The translations under genes were made by a program, and so were the position numbers. This document shows, piece by piece, positions 8,833 to 18,557 of a DNA stretch of 64,000 nt (its first letter is position 1; every line of letters begins with the position of its first letter). The notes below the pieces were generated by a model. It saw nothing but the letters and a program-made list of their open reading frames with translations, did no database searches and had not been told where the DNA came from. This DNA is from CAZKFN01 sp964552035 (lineage in GTDB: Bacteria; Bacteroidota; Bacteroidia; Flavobacteriales_E; Vicingaceae), in contig CAZKFN010000001.1 in NCBI GenBank assembly GCA_964552035.1, positions 62,001-126,000 of the forward strand. The letters run 5' to 3'.

Positions 8833-10074
8833 ATGATTATTTTTAAACTCATAAAAGAAAGTTTACGCTTAGCAATAGATGCCTTAGTATCTAATAAGTT
8901 GCGTACAATTTTATCACTCTTAGGTATTACAATTGGAATCTTTGCCATGATTTCAGTTTTTGCGGTAGTTGATTCTTTAGAGAGGCAAATAAGAGAAAAT
9001 ATAGAATCTCTTGGGAGTGATATTATTTATATTCAAAAATTTTCTTGGGATTGGGAAAACGAGCCTTGGTGGAAAGTAAATCGAAGACCACATCCTGATT
9101 TGAATGAATATAGAATGGTCAAAAGGCTGTCCAATGCTGCGGAAACTGTAGCAATGAATGTAAATGGAAATGGGCAACTGAAATATAAAAATAACAATAT
9201 AGGTAATGTTAGTATGGAAGGCATTACCCATGAGTATGATGATATTTGGAATTTGGATATTCAAAATGGGAGGTATTTTACAGAACTTGAAAGTAGAGCA
9301 GGACGGCCAGTAGTTATTATAGGTTATGATATTGCTGAAAACCTATTTTCTGGAGAAAACCCTATTGGGAAATCAGTTAAGTTTAAAGACCGCAAGTTGA
9401 CAGTTATTGGAGTTTTGGCTAGAGAAGGGGAGAGTTTATTTGGAAATTCTAATGATAATAAGATTTTGATGCCCATTACTATGGCTGCAAACTTTTATCG
9501 ATTAAACCGATATTCCAGCGATCTTTCTATTATGGTGAAAGCTAAAGAAGGAATAAGCAATGAGCAATTAATCGATGAATTAAGAAGTATTATGCGTTCT
9601 TTAAGAAAATTAAAACCTCATGCAGAAGATAACTTTGCCCTCAATCAAATGAGTATGATAACGAATGATATAGAACAAATGTTTTCTGCCATTCATCTTG
9701 CAGGTTTTATTATTGGGATATTTTCAATTATTGTAGGAGGCTTTAGTATTGCTAACATTATGTTTGTTTCAGTAAAGGAGCGCACTAGTATTATTGGGAT
9801 TCAAAAATCTATAGGAGCAAAAAACTACTTTATCCTTTTTCAATTTTTATTTGAATCTATTTTTCTTTGTTTAATTGGTGGTTCTTTTGGGCTTTTATTG
9901 ATTTATATAGGAACTCTAATTTCTAATCAAAACGTTGATTTTCAGATAAGCATGAGTCTTGAAAATGTTATTATGGGTTTGGGGATTTCTGTTACAATAG
10001 GAATCATTTCCGGGATTGTTCCAGCTTGGAATGCTAGTCAATTAGACCCAGTAGAAGCAATTAGGACCAATTAA
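8833..10074 (+). CDS. ABC transporter permease, MacB/FtsX type
   Basis: A 413-residue permease with an N-terminal membrane helix (about residues 20-45), a large MacB-like periplasmic core (about 46-280) and a C-terminal FtsX domain with three helices (about 285-405). The sequence ending VPAWNASQLDPVEAIR is the standard close of this family. Such permeases pair with an ATPase and usually an efflux adaptor, and they move proteins, lipids or macrolides across the envelope by a mechanotransmission mechanism. No ATPase gene lies nearby, so the partner must be encoded elsewhere. It converges on mfd with four bases between them. Confidence 0.9.
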   Translation: MIIFKLIKESLRLAIDALVSNKLRTILSLLGITIGIFAMISVFAVVDSLERQIRENIESLGSDIIYIQKFSWDWENEPWWKVNRRPHPDLNEYRMVKRLSNAAETVAMNVNGNGQLKYKNNNIGNVSMEGITHEYDDIWNLDIQNGRYFTELESRAGRPVVIIGYDIAENLFSGENPIGKSVKFKDRKLTVIGVLAREGESLFGNSNDNKILMPITMAANFYRLNRYSSDLSIMVKAKEGISNEQLIDELRSIMRSLRKLKPHAEDNFALNQMSMITNDIEQMFSAIHLAGFIIGIFSIIVGGFSIANIMFVSVKERTSIIGIQKSIGAKNYFILFQFLFESIFLCLIGGSFGLLLIYIGTLISNQNVDFQISMSLENVIMGLGISVTIGIISGIVPAWNASQLDPVEAIRTN

Positions 10075-10078
10075 ATAT

Positions 10079-13000
10079 TTAAGCAACTTCTTGTTTTACT
10101 AGAATTTCTTCTAATGCATTTATAGCTGAAGTGATGTCTTTTATATTTTCATAAATTAAACTTAGTTTTTCTTTTCTTTCCCTTAATTTACATTTTTGTG
10201 GATTTTGCTGAATGTATTGTAAAACCCTTGTAAAAGTAGCCGTTTGGTAATATGGAGAATCTTGATTAGAAACAAAGTAACAAATCATTTTACCCATTTT
10301 AAGTACGATTTTTTCTAAGCCAATTTCTTTCCCTACCCAACGTAAGCGAAGAGCTTGAATCATTTCCATGGTAGCCTCTGGAACCGGCCCAAATCTATCG
10401 ATTAGCTCACTTTCAAAGGCTCCTAAGTCCTTTTCATCTTCTAATTTATCTAGGGAGCGGTAAAGATTAATTCGCTCTTCAATATTACTAACATAATAAT
10501 CTGGAATTAGTATTTCTAAATCTGTTTCAATCTGGCAATCCTCGACAAAATCCTTATCTTCCTCCAAATACAATTCCTTAAACTCTGTTTCTTTTAATTC
10601 TTGTATGGCTTCGTTAAGTATTTTTTGATAGGTGTCAAAACCAATTTCTGAAATAAAGCCGGATTGATCTGCTCCTAAAAGGTTTCCTGCACCTCGAATA
10701 TCTAAATCTTTCATAGCGATTTGAAAACCAGAACCCAAATCAGAGAACTGCTCTATAGCTTGCAATCTTTTTCTAGCTTCGGGAGTGAGTGAAACCATTG
10801 GAGGTGCCAAAAGATAACAAAATGCCTTTTTGTTAGATCGTCCAACTCTTCCACGCATTTGATGCAAATCACTTAAACCAAAATTATTCGCATTGTTAAT
10901 TATAATCGTATTGGCATTGGGAATATCCAGTCCGTTTTCTATAATGGTAGTAGCAACTAAAACATCATATTCTCCATTGATAAATGACATCATTTTATGC
11001 TCTAGTTCTTCGCCTTTCATTTGTCCATGGGCAATTAAAACTTTAGTGTCTGGGCAAAGTCGTTGAATCATACCTGCTACTTCAGCAATGTTTTCTACTC
11101 GATTGTGAATAAAGAATGCTTGCCCACCTCTACTAATTTCATAGTTTAATGCATCTCGAATCAGAGTTTCACTAAAAGTATGCACCTCGGTTAAAATGGG
11201 CTGTCTGTTGGGTGGAGGAGTATTTATTATCGATAAATCCCTAGCTTGCATTAAAGAGAATTGTAAAGTTCTAGGAATAGGTGTAGCAGTTAAAGTAAGA
11301 GTATCTACATTAACTTTTATTGTTTTAAGTTTATCTTTTACGCCTACTCCAAATTTTTGTTCCTCATCAATAATCATCAAGCCTAAATCTTTGAATTTAA
11401 CATCTTTGCTAACTAGCCTATGCGTTCCAATAATGAGGTCAATTTCTCCATTGGCTAATTTTTTAAGAGTTTCATTTTGTTCTTTTCTAGTTTTAAACCG
11501 ATTGATGTAATCAATGTTGACAGGGAGTTTTTTAAGTCGGTTTTTAAAGGTTTGATAATGCTGCCAAGCTAAAATGGTTGTAGGAACCAGAACTGCAACT
11601 TGTTTACTATCTGCTACTGCTTTAAACGCTGCTCTTACTGCAATTTCGGTTTTTCCAAAACCTACATCTCCACATATAAGTCTGTCCATGGGCTGCGTGG
11701 ATTCCATATCTTCTTTTACTGCTTGAGTAGCTTTCAATTGATCAGGAGTGTCCTCATATAAAAAGGATGCTTCTAACTCTGTTTGCATAAAAGTATCAGG
11801 AGAAAATGCAAAGCCCTCTTTTGCTTTTCGCTCGGCATAAAGTTTAATGAGGTCATAGGCAATTTCTTTGACCTTTTTTTTGGTTTTATTTTTAAGCTTT
11901 TTCCAAGTATCTGAACCTAGCTTATCAATTCTAGGAGGAGTTCCATCTTTACTGACGAATTTAGAAATTCTATGTAGAGAATGAATACTAATATATAACA
12001 AATCATTGTTTTTGTATATAATTCGTATGGCCTCTTGAGTTTTCCCATCCACATCAATTTTTTCCAGTCCAGAAAATTGACCTACGCCATGATCGATGTG
12101 TGTGATATAATCTCCAGGGCTGAGGTTTTGCAACTCCTTAAGAGTTAAAGCTTGGTCTTTTTGTTTAAAGGTTTCTTTTAATCTGAATCTATGATACCTA
12201 TCAAAAATTTGATGATCGGTGTAGAGCGCCAACTTTTGTACTTCATCTTCAAAGCCTTCATGCAGAGTTAAAAGTAAAGTATTGAAATTATCCTTCTTAT
12301 TTAAGTCTTCAATAATGGTATAAATGCGTTCAATTTGCTTAGCATTATTGGCAACAATAAGGTTCTCAAAATCTTTTTTTGCATTCTTAGTTAAACTTTG
12401 ACTTAAAAGTTCAAAATTCTTATTAAATGCTGGTTGGGGTGTAGTTTGTATATCAATCTTTAAGTGGGCATCAAAATGCATTTGCAACCCAAATTCAATG
12501 CTGTTAAGATATTGAGTGGAGTGTAAAAATTTATTTTCAGAAAGGAATAAATCTTCAGCTTGATCGTGTTTTAGAGGAGATTGAATTTTTTCAAAAGCCT
12601 GTTGAGCTTTTTCAAATTGAGCTTTAATTTTATCCTTACAAATACTATAATCCTTAAACCAATAAAGGGTATTGTCGGGTAGATAATCAAAGAAAGTAAT
12701 GCTATTTTCTTTTTTTAATTTCTTTTTTATGTTGGGAAGTATAGTTATTTTATTTAGCTGATTAATAGAAAGTTGGCTTGCAGGATCAAACAAGCGAATG
12801 GATTCGATTTCATCTCCAAAAAACTCAATTCTATACGGATTTTCATTCGAAAAAGAGTAGATGTCTAAGATGCCCCCACGAACAGCAAACTCACCAGGGT
12901 CTCCAACAAAATCGGTGGCTTCAAACTCAAAGGCATTCAACATTTCAATAAGAAAGGGTATGCTTAGTTTATCTCCTACATTTATTTCAAAGTTCTCCTC

Positions 13001-13405
13001 TTCTTTTTCCACTAATTCTGAAAGTGCATCTGGATAGGTAATGATAAAACATTGCTGTTCTTGAGCAGCAATTTTCATTAGTACTTCTGCTCTAAGTTGA
13101 ATGTTAGCATTATCTGTTTCTTCAATTTCATAAGCTCTGCGATAAGAGCTGGGATAAAATAAGGCACGATCTTCTACTAGCGCTTCTAAATCATTCAAAA
13201 AATAGGCTGCTTCTTCTTTGTCGGGCAATATAAAACACTGATGAACGGGGAGTTGTTTGGAAATTCCATAAGCTAAAAAAGCATTGATGCTGCAGCTGCT
13301 ATTTTTCAAATGGACATGAGAAAGCTGCGCATTGCGAAATTGTTGGGCAATGCGTAAAACTCTAGAGTCCTCTTGATATCGTTCTTTTAAATCAGATAAT
13401 CGCAT
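10079..13405 (-). CDS. mfd: Transcription-repair coupling factor Mfd
   Basis: A 1108-residue SF2 DNA translocase that removes stalled RNA polymerase and recruits nucleotide-excision repair. The N-terminal third is UvrB-like. A CarD-like RNA-polymerase interaction domain follows (GDYITHIDHGVGQFSGLEK). The helicase core has Walker A GDVGFGKTE at about residue 580, a DEEQ box at about 685 and GRVGRS in motif VI. The C-terminal TRCF domain is complete. Length and motif order are normal. Confidence 0.97.
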   Translation of the reverse strand: MRLSDLKERYQEDSRVLRIAQQFRNAQLSHVHLKNSSCSINAFLAYGISKQLPVHQCFILPDKEEAAYFLNDLEALVEDRALFYPSSYRRAYEIEETDNANIQLRAEVLMKIAAQEQQCFIITYPDALSELVEKEEENFEINVGDKLSIPFLIEMLNAFEFEATDFVGDPGEFAVRGGILDIYSFSNENPYRIEFFGDEIESIRLFDPASQLSINQLNKITILPNIKKKLKKENSITFFDYLPDNTLYWFKDYSICKDKIKAQFEKAQQAFEKIQSPLKHDQAEDLFLSENKFLHSTQYLNSIEFGLQMHFDAHLKIDIQTTPQPAFNKNFELLSQSLTKNAKKDFENLIVANNAKQIERIYTIIEDLNKKDNFNTLLLTLHEGFEDEVQKLALYTDHQIFDRYHRFRLKETFKQKDQALTLKELQNLSPGDYITHIDHGVGQFSGLEKIDVDGKTQEAIRIIYKNNDLLYISIHSLHRISKFVSKDGTPPRIDKLGSDTWKKLKNKTKKKVKEIAYDLIKLYAERKAKEGFAFSPDTFMQTELEASFLYEDTPDQLKATQAVKEDMESTQPMDRLICGDVGFGKTEIAVRAAFKAVADSKQVAVLVPTTILAWQHYQTFKNRLKKLPVNIDYINRFKTRKEQNETLKKLANGEIDLIIGTHRLVSKDVKFKDLGLMIIDEEQKFGVGVKDKLKTIKVNVDTLTLTATPIPRTLQFSLMQARDLSIINTPPPNRQPILTEVHTFSETLIRDALNYEISRGGQAFFIHNRVENIAEVAGMIQRLCPDTKVLIAHGQMKGEELEHKMMSFINGEYDVLVATTIIENGLDIPNANTIIINNANNFGLSDLHQMRGRVGRSNKKAFCYLLAPPMVSLTPEARKRLQAIEQFSDLGSGFQIAMKDLDIRGAGNLLGADQSGFISEIGFDTYQKILNEAIQELKETEFKELYLEEDKDFVEDCQIETDLEILIPDYYVSNIEERINLYRSLDKLEDEKDLGAFESELIDRFGPVPEATMEMIQALRLRWVGKEIGLEKIVLKMGKMICYFVSNQDSPYYQTATFTRVLQYIQQNPQKCKLRERKEKLSLIYENIKDITSAINALEEILVKQEVA

Positions 13406-13588
13406 AAAGTAAGTTGCAAAAGTAATGGAATTATAAGAAAGGAGAGGTTGGTCATTTAAAAATAATAGTTAAGTATTAACTAATCTTGTTATATTGATTA
13501 TAACGCTCAATTTTTAAGGATAAAGTTTTTTGTTTAGTTTTTTTGTCATTTGCATTGAAATTATCTTTTTTGGATTAAAAAATTATCT

Positions 13589-13596
13589 TACTTTTG
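13589..13596 (+). promoter_or_regulatory. -7 promoter element (TACTTTTG) for tRNA-Leu and probably tig
   Basis: TACTTTTG matches the Bacteroidota -7 consensus TAnnTTTG. It lies about 40 bases upstream of the tRNA gene. A TTTG at 13569-13572 is 16 bases upstream, shorter than the usual spacing, so the -33 element is uncertain. It is the only recognisable promoter between mfd and the tRNA-tig-clpP-clpX genes. Confidence 0.5.
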
Positions 13597-13637
13597 CACA
13601 CCTATTTTTAATAAATAGTAGCTCATAAAATGTTCAT

Positions 13638-13722
13638 GCGGATGTGGTGGAATTGGTAGACACGCTAGACTTAGGATCTAGTGCCGCGAGGCATGGGGGT
13701 TCGACTCCCTTCATCCGCACCA
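13638..13722 (+). tRNA. tRNA-Leu (anticodon UAG), CCA encoded
   Basis: An 85-base tRNA with acceptor stem GCGGATG / CATCCGC, discriminator A and encoded CCA (13720-13722). The anticodon arm is CTAGA-CTTAGGA-TCTAG with TAG at 13672-13674, so it reads CUN leucine codons. A long variable arm (TGCC-GCGA-GGCA) confirms class II, as expected for leucine. The T loop reads TTCGACT. Confidence 0.97.
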
Positions 13723-13725
13723 AAT

Positions 13726-13761
13726 AATGGCGTAAGGTTTAGGTTTTACGCCATTTTTTTT
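13726..13761 (+). terminator. Intrinsic terminator after tRNA-Leu, 12 bases before tig
   Basis: A perfect 10-base stem AATGGCGTAA / TTACGCCATT is followed by a T-run through 13761. It ends 12 bases before the trigger factor ATG, so tig cannot have its own promoter downstream of it. Confidence 0.85.
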
Positions 13762-13773
13762 AAAAACAATTCC

Positions 13774-15135
13774 ATGAAAGTAGAAAGAAAGGATATCGAC
13801 AAACTCAATGCAGAGATAATTATCACAGTAAAAGAAGAGGATTACAAAGATCCACTTGACAAAGCTTTAAAAAATTATCGTAAACAAATGAATATGCCAG
13901 GTTTTAGGAAAGGACATGTTCCTTTGGGTATGGTAAAGAAGATGGTGGGAACCAGTCTTTTGGTAGAGGAGGTTAATAAGTTACTACAAGATAAATTGTA
14001 CAGCTATATAGAAGAGGAGAAAATAGAGATTCTTGGAAACCCATTGCCTACTGAAAAAGAGGAAGAAACAATTGATTGGGAAAATCAAAAAGAATTCACA
14101 TTCACCTATGATATAGGATTATCACCTGAAGTGAAAATTAACTTGAGCGAAAACGATAAGTTCAAAAAGTATGACATCCAGGTGAGTGATAAGATGGTAA
14201 AGGAACAGATTGATGAAATGGCAATGCGCTTTGGTAAAATGGTGGATGTTGACATATCAGAAAAAGAAGATATGCTTTATGGGAAGTTTCAACAAACAGA
14301 AAAGGGCAAAATAATAGAAGATGGAATAACTAATGATACAGTCCTTAACATCAGAACGATTGCTAAAGAAAAAGATCAAAAAGCATTTATTGGTGTAAAA
14401 GTTGGAGATGTTGTTAAAGATATTAAACCTTTAGAAATAGCTGAACCAAATTATGTTGCATCTTGGTTAGGATTAGAACAACAATTTTTGCCTGATAAAA
14501 AAACAACTTTTCAATATACGGTTGCAAAAGTGAGTAGAATGGAACCTGCTAAATTAAATCAGGATCTTTTTGATAAGCTTTATGGAAAGGATAACATCAA
14601 AAGTAAAAAAGCATTAGAAGAGAAAGTTAAGAAAGAGATTAACAATGCACTAGACCAAAATTCAGAACAATTTTTTGAAAGGGATGTTCAGGATTACTTA
14701 TTGGATAAATCTAAATTAAAGTTGCCGGATGAGTTTTTAAAACGCTGGTTGTTGGTTTCAAATAATCAGGGAGCAACCAAAGAAGATATAGAAGCAGATT
14801 ATGAGAATTATGCATTGGGAATCCGCTGGCAGCTAATTGAAAATAAGCTGATAAAAGAGCATGAGATTCAAGTAGAACAAGAGGAGATGATTAATCATAC
14901 TATGGATTTGGTTCGTCAGCAATTAGGGGGTATGGGTCAAAATATGATGGAAGATGAGGATATAAGAAATACTGCCATGCGTGTTTTACAAAATCAAGAT
15001 GAAGCTAGAGGGATATATAGCCAGTTGGCTAATATGAAATTGCGCGAAGTGTATAATAAAACAGTTAAAATTACTGAAGAGAAAATTAGCTATGATGATT
15101 TTCTTAAATTAGCGGATAAGAAAAAGAAAAAATAA
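13774..15135 (+). CDS. tig: Trigger factor, ribosome-associated chaperone
   Basis: A 453-residue protein starting at the ATG after the terminator. The reading frame stays open upstream through the tRNA, but that part is not coding. The N-terminal ribosome-binding domain has PGFRKGHVPLGMVKK, a variant of the conserved GFRxGKxP ribosome-docking loop (residues about 43-50). A PPIase-like middle domain and a helical C-terminal chaperone domain follow. The middle domain is divergent, as is common in Bacteroidota. It heads the classical tig-clpP-clpX order, four bases before clpP. Confidence 0.93.
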   Translation: MKVERKDIDKLNAEIIITVKEEDYKDPLDKALKNYRKQMNMPGFRKGHVPLGMVKKMVGTSLLVEEVNKLLQDKLYSYIEEEKIEILGNPLPTEKEEETIDWENQKEFTFTYDIGLSPEVKINLSENDKFKKYDIQVSDKMVKEQIDEMAMRFGKMVDVDISEKEDMLYGKFQQTEKGKIIEDGITNDTVLNIRTIAKEKDQKAFIGVKVGDVVKDIKPLEIAEPNYVASWLGLEQQFLPDKKTTFQYTVAKVSRMEPAKLNQDLFDKLYGKDNIKSKKALEEKVKKEINNALDQNSEQFFERDVQDYLLDKSKLKLPDEFLKRWLLVSNNQGATKEDIEADYENYALGIRWQLIENKLIKEHEIQVEQEEMINHTMDLVRQQLGGMGQNMMEDEDIRNTAMRVLQNQDEARGIYSQLANMKLREVYNKTVKITEEKISYDDFLKLADKKKKK

Positions 15136-15139
15136 AACT

Positions 15140-15783
15140 ATGGATTTTAGTAAAGAATTTAAAAGTTATGCTACAAAACATCGTGGCTTAAATAGCATGC
15201 ATGTTGATAATTATATCACTGAATCGATGACTCCTTATATTATTGAGGAACGTCAATTGAATGTTGCGCAAATGGATGTGTTTTCCCGCTTAATGATGGA
15301 TAGAATTATCTTTTTAGGTACGGCAATTAATGATCAAGTAGCTAATATTATACAAGCGCAGTTGTTGTTTTTGGAATCAGCTGATGCTAAAAAGGATATT
15401 CAGATTTATTTAAACTCTCCAGGAGGTTCTGTGTATGCGGGTCTAGGAATTTATGATACTATGCAATATATTGCTCCTGATGTAGCAACAATTTGTACAG
15501 GTATAGCAGCATCAATGGGTGCCGTTTTACTTTGTGCAGGACAGGAAGGTAAAAGAACTGCGCTACCTCACTCTAGGGTGATGATTCACCAACCAATGAG
15601 TGGTGCTCAAGGGCAAGCTTCGGATATGGAAATAGCTGTAAAAGAAGTGTTGAAAATGAAAAAAGAGCTGTATGATATTATTGCAACTCATTCCAAACAA
15701 CCCTTTGAAAGAGTAGAAAAAGATTCGGATAGGGATTATTGGATGTCGGCTAAAGAAGCTAAGGAATATGGCANNNNNNNNNN
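15140..15783 (+). CDS. clpP: ATP-dependent Clp protease proteolytic subunit (C-terminus in an assembly gap)
   Basis: About 211 residues are readable. The serine-protease triad is visible: Ser125 (GIAASMGA), His150 (MIHQPMS) and Asp195 (EKDSDRDYW). ClpP forms the double-ring peptidase that partners ClpX, whose gene follows. The sequence stops at AKEYG in a ten-N gap (15774-15783), where the family normally continues with MIDEV and ends within a few residues. The bases after the gap (TAAATTT…) give no recognisable ClpP tail in any frame, so the true stop is unknown and may lie in the gap. Confidence 0.92.
15774..15783. other. Assembly gap (10 N) at the end of clpP
   Basis: Ten N bases. The other two gaps also have exactly ten N and break the reading frame, so the length is a placeholder. 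Any reading frame across it is unreliable. Confidence 0.99.
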
Positions 15784-15895
15784 TAAATTTAATTCTTAAT
15801 TTTGTAAAGAGATTCATTTTGAATCTTCATCAAGCCGATGGATTGTTTTAAAAACTTTTCTAACAGTTTTTGAACAATAGATAACGTTTAAAAAT

Positions 15896-17122
15896 ATGAG
15901 TGATAATAAAAAAATACAATGTTCATTTTGTGGAAGAGACAAAAAGGATACAAATGTTTTAATTGCAGGAATAACAGGGCATATATGTGATAGTTGTATT
16001 GCCCAAGCCAATGCAATTGTCAAAGAAGAAATTAAAGCATCCATAGCAGATGATTTTAAATTTACCTTATTAAAACCCAAGGAGATTAAAGCTCATCTTG
16101 ATGAATATGTTATTGGGCAAGAGGAAGCAAAAAAGGTACTTTCCGTTGCAGTTTACAATCATTATAAGCGAATAACGAAAGGACAAAAACAAGACATAGA
16201 GCTAGATAAATCCAATATTATGTTAGTTGGAGAAACGGGAACAGGGAAAACTTTATTAGCAAAAACAATTGCCCGCTTTTTAGAAGTTCCTTTTTGTATT
16301 GCTGATGCAACGGTACTCACTGAGGCTGGATATGTTGGAGAAGATGTAGAAAGTATATTGTCTAGGCTATTGCAAGCAGCGGATTACGATGTTGCGAAAG
16401 CTGAAAAAGGCATCGTTTTTATCGATGAGATTGATAAGGTTGCTCGCAAATCAGACAACCCTTCAATTACTCGAGATGTTTCTGGAGAAGGTGTTCAACA
16501 AGCTTTGTTGAAATTATTAGAAGGAGCTACAATCAATGTTCCGCCACAAGGAGGGAGAAAACATCCAGATCAAAAAATGGTGGCCATCAATACCCAAAAT
16601 ATTTTATTTATTTGTGGAGGTGCTTTTGATGGGATACAAAGAATTATTTCAAAGCGATTAAATACTCAGTCTATTGGGTATAAAAGTAAACAAGATGGAG
16701 AAACCTACGATGAAGAAAACTTCTTGCAATATATTACTCCCCATGATATTAGAAGCTTTGGACTAATACCTGAATTGATAGGAAGAGTACCTGTTTTAAC
16801 CTATTTGAATCCTTTAGGAAAAAATGCTTTACGCAGGATTTTAACCGAACCTAAAAATGCTATTATCAAACAATATATAAACATGTTTGAAATGGATGGT
16901 GTAAAATTGAGTTTTGATAAAAAAGCATTAGATTTTATCGTTGAAAAAGCAGTAGATCATAAATTAGGGGCAAGAGGATTGCGTTCTATTTGTGAAGCAA
17001 TAATGCTGGATGCAATGTTTGAAATTCCTAGTAAGGAAGTAAAAGAGGAGCTAATTATTACTAGAAAATATGCCAAAGAGAAGTTTGAAAAAACTTCTTC
17101 AAAAAAGCTAAAGGTAGCCTAG
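15896..17122 (+). CDS. clpX: ATP-dependent Clp protease ATP-binding subunit ClpX
   Basis: A 408-residue AAA+ unfoldase. The N-terminal zinc-binding domain has the two pairs CSFCGR and CDSC (residues about 9-38), which recruit adaptors and substrates. The AAA+ core has Walker A GETGTGKT, Walker B with FIDEIDK, and the sensor-2 motif GARGLR. It delivers unfolded substrates to ClpP. The ATG is about 110 bases after the clpP gap, consistent with a common transcript. Confidence 0.97.
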   Translation: MSDNKKIQCSFCGRDKKDTNVLIAGITGHICDSCIAQANAIVKEEIKASIADDFKFTLLKPKEIKAHLDEYVIGQEEAKKVLSVAVYNHYKRITKGQKQDIELDKSNIMLVGETGTGKTLLAKTIARFLEVPFCIADATVLTEAGYVGEDVESILSRLLQAADYDVAKAEKGIVFIDEIDKVARKSDNPSITRDVSGEGVQQALLKLLEGATINVPPQGGRKHPDQKMVAINTQNILFICGGAFDGIQRIISKRLNTQSIGYKSKQDGETYDEENFLQYITPHDIRSFGLIPELIGRVPVLTYLNPLGKNALRRILTEPKNAIIKQYINMFEMDGVKLSFDKKALDFIVEKAVDHKLGARGLRSICEAIMLDAMFEIPSKEVKEELIITRKYAKEKFEKTSSKKLKVA

Positions 17123-17151
17123 TTTTAGCTCAAAGCTTTCTTAATTTGATA

Positions 17152-17658
17152 TTACTTCTTTCTTGTATAGGTTAAAAAAGTAAAGCTGTATTGGTGCTTG
17201 TCATCCGCAGGTTGGTGCTTTTCTTCAATCAATTGCCAAGTATTTTCATCAACTTTAGGGAAATAAGTATCTCCTTCAAGTTCTGTATGAATCCGGGTTA
17301 GATAAATTTTATCGGCATATTTTATAGTTTGACGATAAATTTCTCCACCTCCGATAATCATCAGTTCAGTTTCTCCTCTTTCTTTGGCAAAAGCTATTCC
17401 CTCTTCTATTGAAGAAAAAACAAATGCTCCTTCAATCTTTAAGTTTTCCGATCTGCTGATGATAATGTTTGTGCGATTAGGGAGAAGCTTACCTGTTGCA
17501 GAATAATTTTTTCTACCCGATAAAATATGATGTCCTTTTGTCGTTTGCACAAAAAACTTCATATCGTTGGGTAAATCCCATGGAAGGTCGTTTTTTAAAC
17601 CTATTACATTGTTTTCTGTTGCTGCTGCTACTAGAGAAATAATCATCTTATCAATCAA
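17152..17658 (-). CDS. folA: Dihydrofolate reductase
   Basis: A 168-residue reductase that regenerates tetrahydrofolate from the dihydrofolate made by thymidylate synthase. Visible motifs are VIGLKNDLPW with the substrate-binding acidic residue, GRKNYSATGK, and the NADPH loop MIIGGGEIYR. The first ATG is at 17658; an internal ATG four codons later (MIISLVAAA) gives the more usual start just before the first strand. The gene begins one base after the thyA stop, so the two are cotranscribed. Confidence 0.95.
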   Translation of the reverse strand: MIDKMIISLVAAATENNVIGLKNDLPWDLPNDMKFFVQTTKGHHILSGRKNYSATGKLLPNRTNIIISRSENLKIEGAFVFSSIEEGIAFAKERGETELMIIGGGEIYRQTIKYADKIYLTRIHTELEGDTYFPKVDENTWQLIEEKHQPADDKHQYSFTFLTYTRKK

Positions 17659-17659
17659 T

Positions 17660-18454
17660 TTAAACGGCTACAACAGCTTTTATATGTGGATGAGGATTAT
17701 AATTTACCAATGTAAAGTCCTCATATTTAAACTGGAAAATATCCTTAACTTCAGGATTAATTTTCATTTTAGGCAAAGGTCTAAAATCTCTGCTAAGTTG
17801 CAATTCAGCCTGTTCTATATGGTTAGAATATAGGTGTGCATCTCCAAGGGTATGAACAAAATCTCCAACTTTTAAATTGCAAACTTGAGCTACCATCATC
17901 GTTAATAATGCGTAGGAGGCGATGTTAAAAGGAACTCCTAAAAAGGTATCGGCACTTCTTTGATATAATTGACAGGATAATTTTCCGCCAGCCACATAAA
18001 ACTGGAAAAAAGCATGACAAGGCGGTAGCGCCATTTGACTAATTTCACCTACATTCCATGCACTTACAATAATTCTTCTAGAATCTGGGTTATTTTTTAT
18101 TTGGTCTATAATGTTTTTTATTTGATCTATATGTTCACCATTTATTGTTGGCCATGAACGCCATTGTGAACCATATACTGGGCCTAACTCTCCATTTTCA
18201 TCTGCCCACTCATCCCAAATACTCACTCCATTTTCTTTGAGGTAGCGAATGTTAGTATCCCCACTTAAGAACCATAAAAGCTCATGTATAATTGAGCGGA
18301 GGTGTAATTTTTTTGTTGTTATTAAAGGGAAACCTTCACTTAAATCAAATCGCATTTGATGACCAAAAACGCTGAGGGTCCCCGTTCCTGTACGATCTGA
18401 TTTGGTGGCACCTTCGTTTAAAATTCGCCTTAGTAAATCATGATATTGTTGCAT
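17660..18454 (-). CDS. thyA: Thymidylate synthase
   Basis: A 264-residue enzyme of the normal E. coli size that methylates dUMP to dTMP with methylenetetrahydrofolate. The catalytic cysteine lies in LPPCHAFFQFY (about residue 147). The folate/dUMP motifs RRIIVSAWN and QLYQRSADTFLGVPFN are present, and the C-terminus is the expected …AVVAV type. It is coupled to folA. Confidence 0.97.
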   Translation of the reverse strand: MQQYHDLLRRILNEGATKSDRTGTGTLSVFGHQMRFDLSEGFPLITTKKLHLRSIIHELLWFLSGDTNIRYLKENGVSIWDEWADENGELGPVYGSQWRSWPTINGEHIDQIKNIIDQIKNNPDSRRIIVSAWNVGEISQMALPPCHAFFQFYVAGGKLSCQLYQRSADTFLGVPFNIASYALLTMMVAQVCNLKVGDFVHTLGDAHLYSNHIEQAELQLSRDFRPLPKMKINPEVKDIFQFKYEDFTLVNYNPHPHIKAVVAV

Positions 18455-18557
18455 GGTATCTTAATTATAGTGTATAAAGTTAAGGCATGTATTTCTATTT
18501 TGCCAAGAATTTATTATTAAGAAATTAAAAACTGAATAGTAAGCAGTTAATCAGGGC

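Noticed and set aside
13681..13773. Upstream extension of the trigger factor frame into the tRNA
   Set aside because: The stretch is the tRNA 3' half and its terminator; the ATG at 13774 matches the family N-terminus.
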